From Trachythela sp. YZ-2020 (lineage: Eukaryota; Cnidaria; Anthozoa; Malacalcyonacea; Clavulariidae): DNA of 64,000 nucleotides. The notes under the pieces are model-generated. The model saw only the letters and a program-made list of their open reading frames with translations, was not told the origin of the DNA and searched no databases. Below, piece by piece: positions 1 to 12,249 of the stretch (its first letter is position 1; each line of letters begins with the position of its first letter). The stretch covers positions 5,877,001 to 5,941,000 of the forward strand of contig JADLSH010000220.1 in NCBI GenBank assembly GCA_016169945.1. Reading direction: 5' to 3'. A program made the position numbers and the translations under genes.

Positions 1-168
1 TTTATGTAAACCAGATGACAATAATTGAATTTTTATATGAGATAGCCTGCCAAGTATTCCGAATTCCGAACGTGGTAAGAATGTCGTAAGACGCCATTGT
101 ATTGTGACGTTCACCGACCGACCATCTGATAATTCAAATCGCCATCCACGTAACATAAGTGCAATTTG

Positions 169-774
169 TCTGCGCATGCGCGAGATTTACGAAAACGAGG
201 TGGCGACAGCAAAATTGACTGGATTAAAAAGTCTCTTTGCAAGTGTAATCAACTAAAAATAGTCAAATTAATGATTATTTTGGATATCGTTGTACATCAT
301 TTCCCAAATTCGCAAAAAGGGAAGAAATTAGAATGTCCATTTAGTAATATTGTAAATAAATCAAGGCACGTGTCTAAAACACTACAAAAGTATTGAATAT
401 TTAATCAGGAAGCTTGTGTATAATTTTGGCGAGGTGCTTCTAAAAAGCTACTCCTAGAAATGTCACCAAAATTATATATAAGCTTCCTTATTAACCATTC
501 AATACTTTTTTAGTTTTTTATTAGTTGTAAAAAATTGCAAAACTGTCAAATTTAGACACGTTCATTGACATATATACAATATTAGTAAATGGACATCTAA
601 TTTTTTAACATTTTGCGATTTATGAAGAAAATGAAAGTATGATGTACAACGATATAAAAAATAATCATTCTTTTGACTATTTTTAGTTAATTAAAGACAT
701 TTGCAAAGAGACTTTTTAATCTAGTCTATTTTACTGCCTAAATCTTGTTTTCGTAAATCTCGCGCATGCGCAGA
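169..774. repeat. Foldback (long inverted repeat) element with CGCATGCG ends
   Basis: The two halves are reverse complements of each other over roughly 250 bases per arm. The outer ends both read TCTGCGCATGCGCGAG inward, and the arms keep matching through the AAAGAGACTTTTTAAT region and the GGACAT region down to a centre near 440-470 (AAGCTT...AAGCTT). The arms have diverged by point changes and small indels, so the copy is not new. No transposase is present, and short open frames inside are chance. It is best read as a non-autonomous MITE-like element. I do not see a convincing target-site duplication. Confidence 0.7.
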
Positions 775-1352
775 TAAATAGTACTAAGTTTATCCACATA
801 CACAAATATTGAAATTCTGTCCAATCCATGATTCACTGTTTGTTCGGAAATAATCGGAACCAGAATGACCAATTAACCACGGTTAATTGAAACCGTAGTC
901 AGCTTCTTGCGCGTGGGAGTATCAACTGCAAAACCCGATTTAAAAAAACGGGAAAACGCCGTGAAAATCCGCAAGAAACCCAAAAAGACCGGGAAATACA
1001 GCAACCGCAGTGTTTCTGGGCAGTATTGCGAGACGGTCGATCCTTCCACGCCACGAAGACATGTCCTCACTGCAAAATCATCTTTATATTAAGGGTCAGT
1101 GTTTCTCATTTGTGCAGTTAAGTGCAATATTGGTTAAAAGTAAAGCAATTCTTTTATACTGTAATTGGGGAAATAATTAGAATACTCATTACTCATGATC
1201 ATGCACAAAGTGAAACTGTATAAAAAGGACAAGTGAGACATTTTGTTGGCTTTTTAACATAGCATATCGTTTTCAACAAAATTTACCAGAAATGCAATTT
1301 AACAGTTGATTTCGGGGGACATGTCACTATTAATAATAAATATTTCACTTAC
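775..1352. other. Intronic sequence beyond NIDO exon 2
   Basis: No further exon of the minus-strand NIDO gene is recognisable here or in 1-168, so the next exon probably lies outside the window. The stretch 870-1095 is open in both strands, but the proteins look like chance (basic, no domain). I assign nothing else. Confidence 0.4.
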
Positions 1353-1640
1353 ACTAGGAGAGGAATCTCCACCGAAGCGAGCAACATTCAACCACGTCAC
1401 AATCATGACCCATTTTGCTAAAAACCGTCTTTGACGAACGAAATACTTTCTTATTTCTTCAGAGACCCGTGTTCGAATACCGAGATCTTGAGTTTCTCTG
1501 TAATATACAACGCCGCCTTTTCTAGTATCGATATCCGCCCAGAATGGTGCGATAAGACGGCGGTTACTATCAAGAGGGAAGGGATCTGGTGTGAACTGTG
1601 AAACCTGGCGTAGGAAAGAGATCACCCCATTCGTGTTTAC
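1353..1640 (-). CDS. NIDO-domain secreted protein, exon 2 (core of the domain)
   Basis: This exon encodes 96 residues starting VNTNGVISF. It continues through FTPDPFPL, RLIAPFWADIDTR, GGVVYYRET and WVMIVTWLNVARFGG, which is the classic order of the nidogen N-terminal (NIDO) domain: a NNGxISF strand, the APFWADxD block and the W-xVVTW block. The acceptor is a pyrimidine-rich TTTTGTAG before GTAAAC, and the donor is GTAAGT right after base 1353. The length is a multiple of three with phase 0 at both ends, which joins in frame to exon 1 at 8620-8838. NIDO domains occur in extracellular matrix and mucin-like proteins (nidogen, SNED1, mucin-4 relatives), so the product is probably secreted or cell-surface. 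The remainder of the gene lies left of the window. The frame is intact and looks under selection. Confidence 0.85.
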
Positions 1641-2997
1641 CTACAAAAGAAAGCATATGATGTAAACTTGTTGTGTACATGCTAAATTTCGAGTGTCTTT
1701 GTAATTGGTGTTGATTGTTATGAATGAACTCTAACGATTAACTGCTAATTGACTTCTTTATTCTATTTGTCCCCTCGCCCGAGGTGGTGAAGCCGAGAAG
1801 AGTCGTCTTTAGTGAAATAATAGTACATATAATTGGAAAAATAAAAATGCGAAACCAGAGAAGCAAACATGCTATTTGTTTGTTTGTACAAGTTCTGCTA
1901 CCAAAACAGAATAGTGGCCATTCAGTGGAAAGACTCATAACACATGCATGAAATACAATTTAGTAATATATGTGTACCATAAAAACAGCATACAATTTCC
2001 AGACTGGACGGGTGTCCCTGGCGGAATTGTACGTACGTTGGCTCCCTTTGGGAAAATTCAGATTGGTTAAGGAGATAGGCATTAGAGCCGCATAACATTT
2101 TCAATATTTTGAGATCTAAATATTTATCTTGCTACTTTTTTGTGTTGTTTTCTATTTAGTCTTGTATTACGTGTTTACCCCATCATGCATCTTGAGTGCA
2201 AACATTTTTCCGCAAAACCACAAAGAACAAGATATTAAGAGGCGATACATATATTTCAAGCATGAAGACGGAACGAGACAATGAACTGTGGACAGTTTTC
2301 AGGCTTAAGCTAGTAAATGTGATTGATTTATTGGGAAATTCGTATTGGCTTGTGCCATATTTAATTTCTATATGCCTAACAAAGGCAGATCAAATGGCTT
2401 TAGCTCCCCAGCAACTATTAAAAATCTATAGATATTTAACATAATTATACCATGCTGCTATTGCCTTGAATTTCGAATAATAAATTCAAAGAAAGTATAT
2501 AGGACTGTGTGTCCAAAATTCTTGCTTCACGCTGGGTGTATATTCATCACTGTCAGCTAGTTTAAAACAATTATGTCAGTGATCACAACAGTAGAATGAG
2601 CAGTGCCAGTGGGAGAGAAAAACCAAAATACTGGCAAAAAGTGAATTTGTTTACGTAAAAAGTAAATTATTAGCAAATTTATTGATAAATTTAAGTTAAT
2701 GAGACAACGCGTTGAAGCTAGTATGTTAAGCAAGATATCAGATAAGTTTCTGTCTCAAATGCGGTGATTCCTTCCGTCCAGGCCTCAAGGAATGCATTGT
2801 TTAGTTTTACTTATTGACAGATAGTTCGAAGATCATTTTCATCATTGCGCATGCTTTCACGTGGGCAGCACTTGATATTTCATGGTAACGCTTCCTACTA
2901 ACAAATTGACCAATCATAACGCGCAATATAATACAAGTTAATTAGCGCATAACGTGCAGGAGCTAACAAAATCATATCATTTATACTGAGCGCTTCG

Positions 2998-3600
2998 CTT
3001 ACTCAAGTTATTGAAATAATTTTCAACATGAAAGTTTACCGTTTATGCACGCGAACTGCTTTGGACGGCGATTTCAGATGGTATGATGCGGCGGTGCGCG
3101 ATCTAACGATGGACATATTATCGTGTATATACAACAACAGGCAGTGTGGACAGCGACGACGCAGTTAGTCAAACATAACTCAACGGCAACGCGAAGCAAG
3201 TACCGGCATCCATTCCTCTCATGAACAAAGAAATATATCAGTTTAAATACGTATAAGTTAGTCCTACGCAACGGAACAGCTGCGGCGGCATTATAACAGA
3301 AAGAAACGCTACTTACTCAAGTTACGAAGCGAATTTTCAAGAATGAAAGTCTACCGATTATGCACGCGAACTGCTTTGGACAGCGATTTCAGATGGTACA
3401 TATTACCGTATATATACAACAACGGGTAGTATGGCGAGCGACGACGCAGTTAGTCAAACAGAACTCAACGACAACGCGGAGCAAGTACCGCCGCGGGGCA
3501 TCTATTCCTCGCATGAACAAACAAATATATCAGTTTAAATACGTATAAAATTGGTCCTACGCAACGGAGTGGCTGCGACGGCATTATAACAGAAAGAAAC
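2998..3600. repeat. Direct tandem duplication, two units of about 300 bp
   Basis: Unit 1 (about 2998-3309) and unit 2 (about 3310-3600) both begin with a TACTCAAGTTA block. They then share TTATGCACGCGAACTGC, the GCAGTTAGTCAAACA block, a TATCAGTTTAAATACGTATA block and end in GGCATTATAACAGAAAGAAA. Unit 2 lacks about 20 bases present in unit 1 and differs at many positions. The sequence is unusually rich in CG dinucleotides compared with its surroundings. No open frame spans the duplication. It may be a fragment of a longer repeat family. Confidence 0.7.
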
Positions 3601-5053
3601 GCTACGACCAGATGTGGATATCATAGAACACTGGGATTAACAAGGAATCGCATGCTGCAATCTGGATTATACCACTGATTGATACAAAATGTGTAGTTAA
3701 GGGGGGATTTGCCATCGCTTAGCTTGGGTATTGTAAGTATACAGGCGAATTCAATTGATTGCGTTATATTTCGTTTTAAACCAACATAAAAATTAATGTC
3801 CGCTATAACGAGAGTTGACTGTATATGTCTATAGATATATTTAGTATGTCTCGTTTTGTTAATGCGCATGCAGCTGGCAATATATTTGATTGACGTATTT
3901 GAGTCCAAAGTTCGATCATTGTTTTGAGGCCGGAAAAGCTCGGCAGCTTTGTCACACACTATATACACCCTATAATCATAAATATAGAAAAGAATATATC
4001 ATTCATGATCGCTAAATTGGCTGCCCTATCTTGTTGCATGAATTATAATGATGATAAAATTTCAATCTATTTGTAAGATGTATACCATAGGCATAGTCCA
4101 CACATCAGTATATATCGAAAACTAAAACATACCCCGACAAAAGACAACAGATAAGCTAGGGAAAGTATACTTTTATTTTCTATGCTATATTAGCATTCAA
4201 GACACTTACTGTACATGCACTTACGTTAATTAGAGAAATAGTCGGGAGGGGTTTGCCTAACTGTTTACATATATCTACTCGTGAATGATATATAATTCTG
4301 TTACTATATTATTCGTTTTTACTGAAATGGAGCTAATCTTAAGCTCCAAGTTATAGATAGATATAGTTTGGCAGTATATATATTTCTATAATTATTGTGA
4401 TTCATCGACTATATATCACTCCAAAACTTGCATTCCTCACGAAATGAGTTTGGCCCAAGTCTCGATCTGTTTCACTCATTGCCTTCAAGTTTTTAACTAT
4501 ACATATTTTAATAAATTAATCTATTTATTTTTTAGTTTTTCCTGTAGTGGGAAATTGGCATTGATTTGATTTGTATTTAGTTTCCACCTTATTTGGTTAG
4601 GGACATAGCACATATTTAAATTAAATGAAGTATACAGGCAATATAGTGTGCTACGCCAATTCAATTTTAGTCAGTCATTATAAAGTAATTGATAACAATA
4701 GTTCATCCTTTGAAAGCATGCCAATACAATAAGTTGTTTGTGGTTATAACATAAGATTGAATCACATTCTGTATGATCTGATGTTGCTTGAATGTGGATA
4801 TACATTTCTATAATATATTGTTTCAGATATAGATAGAGTTCTAGTTTGAATACACATATGATCTATATTCTTAAAAAATTTGTTTGCACATTTTATGCAT
4901 GATCCGCATTATATTTGCTTGGTTTGCATGAAACCAATTATCTAAAGCCGAGGCTCAAGCTATTTTCCAATGTCAATGACTGCATGTATACAACATCATA
5001 CCATAATTTTGGTTTTTATCGAGTGAACAATCACAACAAGAAAACAAAACGAT

Positions 5054-5326
5054 TTAAAGAATACTGAAATAAACAAATATATATAAAAAGACGTATGCCT
5101 TGATATAGTCAGCTCTGTTTGTCGGGTTATCAACACTCCAATCGAGAACTTGTAAGATAGAAGCTTTGTGGGGAAGCTGCTGGTTAATAATTGTCTTGCC
5201 CCCATCCAGGTTTCCTGTATCGTAGGTTTTTCCTAGCCTCCCTGACATTCCAGCTGTAATATGAGTGATGGTAATGCTCAAATCAGCCACTCTAACAATA
5301 AGGCTAAATACATAACAATTCTTCAT
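5054..5326 (-). CDS. Unrecognised protein-like open frame
   Basis: A 90-residue frame begins MKNCYVFSLIV (hydrophobic start). It contains a hydrophilic stretch with the blocks GRLGKTYDTGNLDGGK, INQQLPHKASILQVL and SVDNPTNRADYIKAYVF, then turns hydrophobic. The composition in the middle looks like real protein rather than AT-rich noise, and a gene or decayed exon is possible. I cannot name a family. It lies inside intron 1 of the NIDO gene on the same strand, so it could be an alternative exon, a nested gene or a retro-fragment. No splice sites are clear. Confidence 0.3.
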   Translation of the reverse strand: MKNCYVFSLIVRVADLSITITHITAGMSGRLGKTYDTGNLDGGKTIINQQLPHKASILQVLDWSVDNPTNRADYIKAYVFLYIFVYFSIL

Positions 5327-5454
5327 TTTAAAAAAATGGGGAGAAAGTCTTTTCGTCTATGGGGAATACACATTCTGTGTATATGTGGGGTTGAATTCTC
5401 CAAAATGTCAACTTCAGGCCCATAGACTCAATATACGTCACACATATACCATAT

Positions 5455-5600
5455 AATTAAGGACTGTCCATATAGGGGTTTATCGCCCCTTGGTCAGGTT
5501 AAGAACTGCCCGTATGGGTCTAGCACTCTGGGTCAGGTTAAGGACTGTCCATAGGGGTTTCATTCCCGTTGGTCAGGTTAAGAACTGTCCAAGTGTTTCT
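5455..5600. repeat. Minisatellite, GGTCAGGTTAAG-type, about 3 units
   Basis: Three imperfect units repeat the pattern AAGGACTGTCCATA, then GGGGTTT, then GGTCAGGTTAAG. The period is about 50-60 bases. Differences between units are point changes and small deletions. No coding capacity. Confidence 0.65.
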
Positions 5601-6589
5601 TGGTTCAGGGTCGTCAGGGAATAGCCACCCCTGGCAAGGCTCTGCTTTATGGTCTGAGCATTCAGTTCAGTCAATCAGTTCAGCTTAAAGTGTGACGTGA
5701 GTAGGGATGATGTTTGTCATAATATGAGTCTTCACACCCCATGCCAGAACCCCTTCTCCCACAAAATATGCTTTGTTTGAATTGTGTTTTTATTAATGAG
5801 GTCTAAAGCTTAAAAACCTGCGTAAATTAGGAATGAAATAAATTTAAAGTAGTTTCTATGTTAGTAGTATTAAATTGATATTTTACAGAACCAGAGGTCG
5901 AGGTATTGTTTATATCGTGATTTTATCCCAATATTCCAACTACATTAAATCTGGACCTGTTTAATGAAATGCATGGGCATGCATCCATACTCAGTATAAC
6001 ATCTCGAATAATTTATTTATACGTCGTGCAATTTTTCACGGAAGTGGTCCCTCTTCAATAGACCTTACATATGCACTATGACGTTTCATTGCGGTGCGTG
6101 ACTACAACTACCAGAATGCTTCGCGAGGATCCTAATAGAAAAAAGATATGAAATATATAACCGCAAAGCATTTTTATAGTAGTCACACAACACCATTGAA
6201 CTCTAAGTAAACTGGAATGATAAGTCAGGGGGGACAAAATTGAAGCCGTGCTTTGCAGGTAGTGCCAACCCTTTTGTACAATTTTTTTTAAAAACATAGT
6301 TTTTAAATCTATAAATTTTGTCACTTAAACTTTTATTTACGCCTTCCATTTTCATCTTAGAGCACACTAGGACAATTGAAATTTCTACCCATGAACTTAC
6401 GATAAACATAATTTTGGCAGCTACTGAAATAATCCAGGAGCAGAACAAAACTTATCAAAAAACCGCGCGAAAATCGTTGGTGTTTCTGAGTTTTCGGGCC
6501 TTCCGGATAGAGTTCGGAGAAATGACAGTGTAATTTATGTTAAAGAATATTAGATGTCGTTTAGAATTGATTTTCAAGTATGCAGTAAC

Positions 6590-6710
6590 CTATTTTAACC
6601 GTTAAAATAAGGATTATATAAGCTAGCTCAGCCCCAATTAGTTTCTTTGTAAACTAGAATTTATTTGACACAATAATAAAGTTTTTGATTTGATTGATTG
6701 ATTGATATTC
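6590..6710 (+). repeat. Possible 3' tail of a non-LTR element
   Basis: An AATAAAG signal near 6676 is followed immediately by a short (GATT)n run, which is the way many CR1/L2-type LINEs and their SINEs end. No reverse transcriptase lies upstream, so this would be a strongly 5'-truncated copy. The evidence is only the tail. Confidence 0.3.
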
Positions 6711-8032
6711 AAAATGCTCATTAGTGACTGAATGGCCAACAACAACAAGGCGCGAAGCCGAAAATAACACCACTTTAAACTCGTCAATTTGGTTATGTTT
6801 TAGAATGGATAAAGCAAGGAGATAAACGCCCAAGATAAAAAGCAATACCTGGCGTATGGTGCAAAATCAGTTTGGGGATAGCCGAATTGTTTTTTAGTAT
6901 ATTTTTTCTGAGTTAAAGAGCAAAGTTTGCTTCGGAACGTTCAAACATTTGTCATTTTTTTCCATATACGATTACGATACCCCTCATTTTTGCTGCAGAT
7001 AGATGTAAAACAGTCAAAACTAATCGGAAAACCACATTTGAATTGCAAGCATTAAAGTCTTCTGATGAAAAAAGTATTTCTCTTGGAAATTTTCGCTCAA
7101 AAACAAACTTTGGACAGAATTTTCCTAACTCCTCGAAACTCTCCTCAGTCGTTTTGAAAGTTCAAATTCCCGCGCATTGTCTTCAACGAATCATAGACCT
7201 TGACCTTAGGAGTTAGCGTTCCAGTTTACTTATGAGTATAGCCAGATATACTAGCAGTTTTTCTTCAAAAGCCTAATGGCATTCATTAAGACACAACGAA
7301 CACTTTTGCTCTGGCTCAATGTAAAATTGGTGATTCATGAGAATTGAAGAATTGAATATTCTCCGAGTTCAGCATTTTCACAAAGTTTCTATTTATTGCC
7401 CAAATCATTTGCATTGAAATTCCAAAAATATAAATTGTACATATTGCATGTTAATTGGCTTTGTTCTTCTGAAAGGAACAGTATATATAACATACATACA
7501 GAAGCAAACCTCTTTAGTTTAGGTACAAGAGTATTATACATGCAGTTATAATGTACATGCACTCTCATGCGGTTATATTACAGCTACCACAAACCAATGG
7601 CTTTTGGCAGTAATCGCTTTTTGGACTTTTTATCGCATACCTCACTGATTCAACTTCCCGCTATTTCAAGTACTTCCTGCAACAAACCATGTCGGTGTGG
7701 TTGGAGTTTGTCAGTTCGTCAAAATTTCTAATACATTCGGTGGTGCATTGGTACAAATCTGGTTTGGTTAATTTATAGCTAGACATTAAGTATTTAAGAT
7801 TATTTATCTCGCGATAATGAGACCATTTCATTGTACAGCCTTGAAATCAGTCTGATGATGAATTTGTAATAATTTCGTGATATTTTGGCCTCAAATCATG
7901 AGTTTTAATGTTGCAGTTTTATCGGAACCTGTTTCATACATGTAAACTATATTGTAGTAAATTAAACAAAAAATAAAATAGATTGAAAGCCCATCATGCA
8001 CCAGACGGTGGCATGCAGTTATCACAGTGAGA

Positions 8033-8370
8033 ATCAATGGGCTTCGGTAGCGCAGTCTGCGATCGTGGGTTCGATTCTCGCAGGGGATTCATGACACTTA
8101 TCTGGAAAGAGTCAGTCAACGCTCTACCGAAAGTCGTGGGTTTTCTCCGGGTACTCCGGTTTCCTCCCGTAGGGAATGTTGACAGGGTGGGTTTGGATAA
8201 CCCCCAAACTATAAACCCTTCTATCGTTGCTGTGCTTTCTGATTAGACGTGAGTCATACGGTGGCAGCCAGAGGCGCCCTGAATAAGCCTTCGTGACTTG
8301 ATCAAGTCGAGCTGCGTCCTTCGTAATTCAGCTCAGCTCTCAGCTGCAAGTAAGGATGATTAGCACACCC
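8033..8370 (+). mobile_element. tRNA-headed SINE with conserved central and 3' modules
   Basis: The 5' part resembles a pol III promoter: a box A-like TAGCGCAGTCTG followed closely by a box B GGTTCGATTCT. The spacing is too short, suggesting deletion of the anticodon arm. The body carries TTTTCTCCGGGTACTCCGGT and TTTCCTCCC, then GGCAGCCAGAGGCGCC, GAGCTGCGTC and a final GATGATTAGCAC. The same modules in the same order recur at 50690-50905, which supports a dispersed family. From memory, the CTCCGGGTACTCCGGTTTCCTCCC module is widespread in marine invertebrate SINEs. The copy sits in the NIDO intron antisense to the gene. Confidence 0.7.
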
Positions 8371-8619
8371 CCACTTCCTTACACTTACTTGCATTTATCA
8401 GAGTGAGAAACAATATGAGCAGTTTTTTCACTATATATAGTGATCTATTTGGAAGCAAAGAATTCGAACGAGAGCATGTGAGCATAATTTTTATACTTGA
8501 ATGCCGTGAACTAACAATTTTTAGCTGATAATCAGTATAAATGTCAACAGCTCTGAGGTTGACCACCATCTGCTTCCCGCAACACTAACGAAAAGCAACC
8601 AATATACATAAGTACTTAC

Positions 8620-8838
8620 AAACAGAGATTCGTGATCCTCGTCAAAGAAAGGAAACGGGAATACAATATTTACACGACCAGAACTATCATCATCGTTACT
8701 GGGTACCGACGTATCTCCATTACCAGGTCCATAAGGGTAGAAATCGTCAAGTTCTATACGCATATAGACAACTTGGAGAACGTTAAGGACAACAGAAGCT
8801 AGTACAAAAGACTTCATAACTGTACTCTGTCCTTGCAT
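8620..8838 (-). CDS. NIDO-domain secreted protein, exon 1 (signal peptide and domain start)
   Basis: Two candidate ATGs, at 8838 and 8817, precede a hydrophobic stretch (SFVLASVVLNVLQVVYM) that reads as a signal peptide. It is followed by an acidic segment with DDFYPYGPGNGD, SNDDDSSG and VNIVFPFPFFDEDHESLF. The FPYG/FYPYG, DD-S-G and FPFPFF blocks are the known first strands of NIDO domains. A consensus donor GTAAGT follows base 8620 in phase 0, and exon 2 (1353-1640) continues in frame with VNTNG, exactly where family members place this strand. The ATG at 8817 gives the more compact signal peptide, while the ATG at 8838 adds seven residues. No promoter is obvious upstream, where a (TA)n run lies at about 8893-8907. 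Confidence 0.8.
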
Positions 8839-11800
8839 GCATGCACTGAGTGACGAGAACTAATACATATGTATACAAACATGCACTTACATATATATAT
8901 ATATATAAATAGAATTTGAATGCATATTTTGCCAGTAAATTGACTATTGAATCAACTCAGCAGTTCCGTATTGAGTTCTTTGTACTTGGTAAAGATGGCG
9001 ATAAATGTAGTTATTTTATTTAGTAGAAACTAAACAGCATGTAAATCCGTATTTGGCAAAGCTTCCTTTCGAACCTTAAGCCCGGATTTTCATCATTGAT
9101 TATTTACACTGGTGAAGATCCGAAAGCTTTACCAAATATACGTCTGTGATATATATGACCCATAATTATTACATAACGACATGATTTGAATGCTTCTCAA
9201 ACTTCGAAGTTACTCTGCATGACCTTCGATCCTCTCAACAATGTTGAAGAAAACATCGCGTGGCCGTTATAGTGAACAAAGTTGGATTTTCGTAGAATAA
9301 TTCCTTTGTGGACGTTTTGAAAATCTTAAGTTTTTTAACGTGTTGCTGATCATACTCTTATGAAAAGTGCCAAAATTGTTAGTTCATTGTATATGCATAA
9401 GGCAAGTTGTCAGGGGCTTTTTTGCAAGCTCCCTGCGCTTACTATTAATAGCGGTCTTACCTGGTGCGACTATGAAGTGAACCAACATGAATATAATAGC
9501 TATGAGTCAGTCTACTCAAGCTGGCGAAAAAATATTCTATTTCCCAAAAATCGTATCCTAATTCAATTTGATTATTGGAAAATTGATTATTCAGCGGGTA
9601 AAAGTAAACTAAAAGGAACTTTGCGTGCAGTAACCGCACGAAATTTTCCCTTGAGTTAGACTGAGCTAAAATCGAGTGTTATCTCCCTTCAATTTAGTTT
9701 AAGTTGAATCCCTTAATTTATGTATTTACGTCTTAAATTTTTCTTCATAGAGTCCTTTCATGCTGGTGGTTTCTCCTAATTCAATTTCGCATATTACAAA
9801 ATTACGAATGTTGATAAATATAAATATTACAACCGATCATTCCTGCCATATTTCCCCAGTGTATTTCCTTTCAGGATCATTCCCACGAAATATTCACGCG
9901 AGTACACACGCTATCAAGGCAATTGCTGCCGGACAAAAAGCTGCATGCATGGTCACAAACATCGTGACAAACATACTCTGGCTTCGTCTTAGTACACTTT
10001 TTCCCCAGTATTAGGGTGGGAAGGTTACTACCCTCGCCTGGCAATTCAGGAGCTATAAGATCGAATCAGAAATCTGCTACTTCAATGGGGATGTAACGAG
10101 GATTATGTCATACATAAACTGCCATTGTAGAGATAGAAAGATAGATAGTATTCTATTTACACCGGTCCTCCTTGTGCTCCTTTGGAGGTATGGAAGATAT
10201 GGCGGCCACATGCATTAAGGTATTGCACCTACGGCACCGAACGAACCCCAAACCGGGTCGTCAGCCTCCAAGCCTCCAAACCTCAAAACCCCCAAACCTC
10301 AAAACCCCCAAACCTCAAAACGATCCAAAAACTGAAACACGCGAATGTTCAGCAAAGAAAACTAAGCTGATATAGAATAAAATAAACTCAATGTCCGTGT
10401 CCATGACGGAAACAAAATTGGTGTATGGCCGTTAGCACAAAAAGCAAAAAAAAGGCGGTTACCAACTTAACAAAGATTAAAACCAATGTTTTGCTGAACT
10501 AAACCTATTATTCGCAAGCATGTGGCGTTTCAGCTGCAGTGTCACCGAATTAAAGATGGCATTTATAGTAGGCTTGAGGATGTAGAGCCCTCAATATTTC
10601 AGGAGAGCATCAAAAGCGTTTGTTTCCAGACAGCGAGAATACAAGGTAAGTAAAACTTTAATTTGTGTGCCTAGATATGTGGAGGATAAAAACGCTGGTG
10701 GAGTTAGCATAGTCTTTGTTTGAACGCAAGTTCACTGATACAACGACCTTTTGGGGGGAAACAAGTCGTATAGATCTTACACAACTACAGAGTTTACAAG
10801 GGTTGAATGTTTGGTTGTAAATATATTATGCAAAAGTAGTACAAGTTACTGCAGATATCAAAAGCCAGGCAACAGAAAGATCGTATTATTGGCTGCCACC
10901 CCCTGAGTCCCATCAATCAAGATTCTCCCAATTTGGCTACGTTCTGGTGACATCCTGGACCAGACGGACAGCTACCGAAAATTCTCAAGTCTGATAAGTA
11001 AATTCAAAGTTTTCTTGACAGTTAAAGTAGAGGAGGAAAATATTGTAGCAGAAAGGGTGGGGAAAAAGTGGAGTTAGGAATGTGGGACCCAGGAGATGAC
11101 AGCCTTGAGCCCCGGTAATTCGAGCAGGATTCAGACTCCTGTTCAAGACTGTCACCCTAGGGTAGGGATTGGGAGTTATAGAATTCCAGGTACGTAAGGA
11201 TAATAGAGAGAACGGGTAATCGATATGTTCATTGACATAGCAATGTAACATGACCAACAATTTTAGATAGAACGTAGGACATAGGGCAACCGCAGAAAGA
11301 GATGCCAGTTGCGACTCGATATATTTTTTATTAACGGCTTCTAGCGCCTCAATACGCTTTTGGAGCGGAGTTATCTGGCTGTCGGTCTGTATTAAAGTGC
11401 AATAGGATACGCATAAAATGCATCATAGGCAAATAAATACAAAAATACAATCATGTACAAAAAGCTCAACATTCCAAGTTCAAGCTAAGCATTCTATTAC
11501 GTCCTATAGTTATAGAACGTACACCTATTGCACAGTGTACGGGAACGAACGCGTATATGAATAACAGAATACATCGAAATATACGCAGCTACTGTATAGG
11601 ATATGCTGCATAAATGAGATATAGGCTATGCATATTAAAACTACTGAGTCATTGAGTCATTTTAGCATAGTTGACCTTTCAATTGATACAAAGAGCAAAA
11701 ACCATAAGAAACCTAATAAGCTAAGGGTTTAGGGTCCCACCCCCGGTTAAGTTGGCTAAATAATGAAAACCAATCACTGAATGTGAAAACTATATGACTT

Positions 11801-12189
11801 AGTTAGTAATAATCTCCGGGGGTGGCGGCCCTGGCGCTCGGTAATCTGAGAGAGTCATAAGAAACCCCTCAAAGCTCCGCCATGAGCAAAGGAAGAGAGA
11901 TCCCCTTAAGCTAATACAATTCCCGTTGCTGCATGCAAAAGAAATAAGGGCTAAGTGATAACGAGAGTAAAGCCTTATTCTTATTAATGACCTCATAATA
12001 CAATGATAGACTTCATAATATGTTAGACTTCTCGTGTACCAAAAGCTTTTCCAACACAAATTGAGAACACACGCGCGAGGTATATACAGCATAAAAAAAC
12101 CGTGAGCTCATGACTCATGCCACTAGACGGCGAGAAAACAGCTTAGTAGGTTAACCCTGGCTATACCCAGCTCACCCGGCTCACATGAT
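8839..12189. other. Long stretch without a convincing gene
   Basis: It contains a (TA)n run (8893-8907), a short imperfect hairpin with TTTGG-AAAGCTT ends (about 9051-9138), a C-rich minisatellite (10255-10325) and many small chance open frames. On the minus strand, 11385 to 11290 encodes a coiled-coil-like segment (SQITPLQKRIEALEAV) after an AG acceptor-like site. It could be a stray exon, but no donor or partner is clear. The region upstream of the NIDO ATG should contain the promoter, but I see no TATA element that decides it. Confidence 0.4.
10255..10325. repeat. C/A-rich minisatellite
   Basis: The unit CCTCAAAACCCCCAAA repeats about three to four times after a related CCTCCAAGCCTCC start. 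It superficially resembles telomere-like DNA, but the unit is too long and irregular. Confidence 0.7.
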
Positions 12190-12249
12190 TTAGTGCTCCG
12201 TAAAATTCAAGCAAATTGCAGTCAAAACCTTATTTCGATACTACAAAGA

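Larger units (their letters stand above)
1641..8619 (-). other. Intron 1 of the NIDO gene (about 7 kb)
   Basis: The boundaries are a GTAAGT donor at 8619 and a TTTTGTAG acceptor ending at 1641. The intron contains a tandem duplication (2998-3600), a GGTCAGGTTAAG minisatellite (5455-5600), a candidate LINE-type tail (6590-6710), a tRNA-headed SINE (8033-8370) and one protein-like frame (5054-5326). The rest of 1641-2997, 3601-5000, 5601-6590 and 6711-8032 is AT-rich, and I recognise nothing in it. Confidence 0.7.

Noticed and set aside
10255..10325. Interstitial telomere repeat
   Set aside because: The unit is about 16 bases and irregular, unlike TTAGGG.
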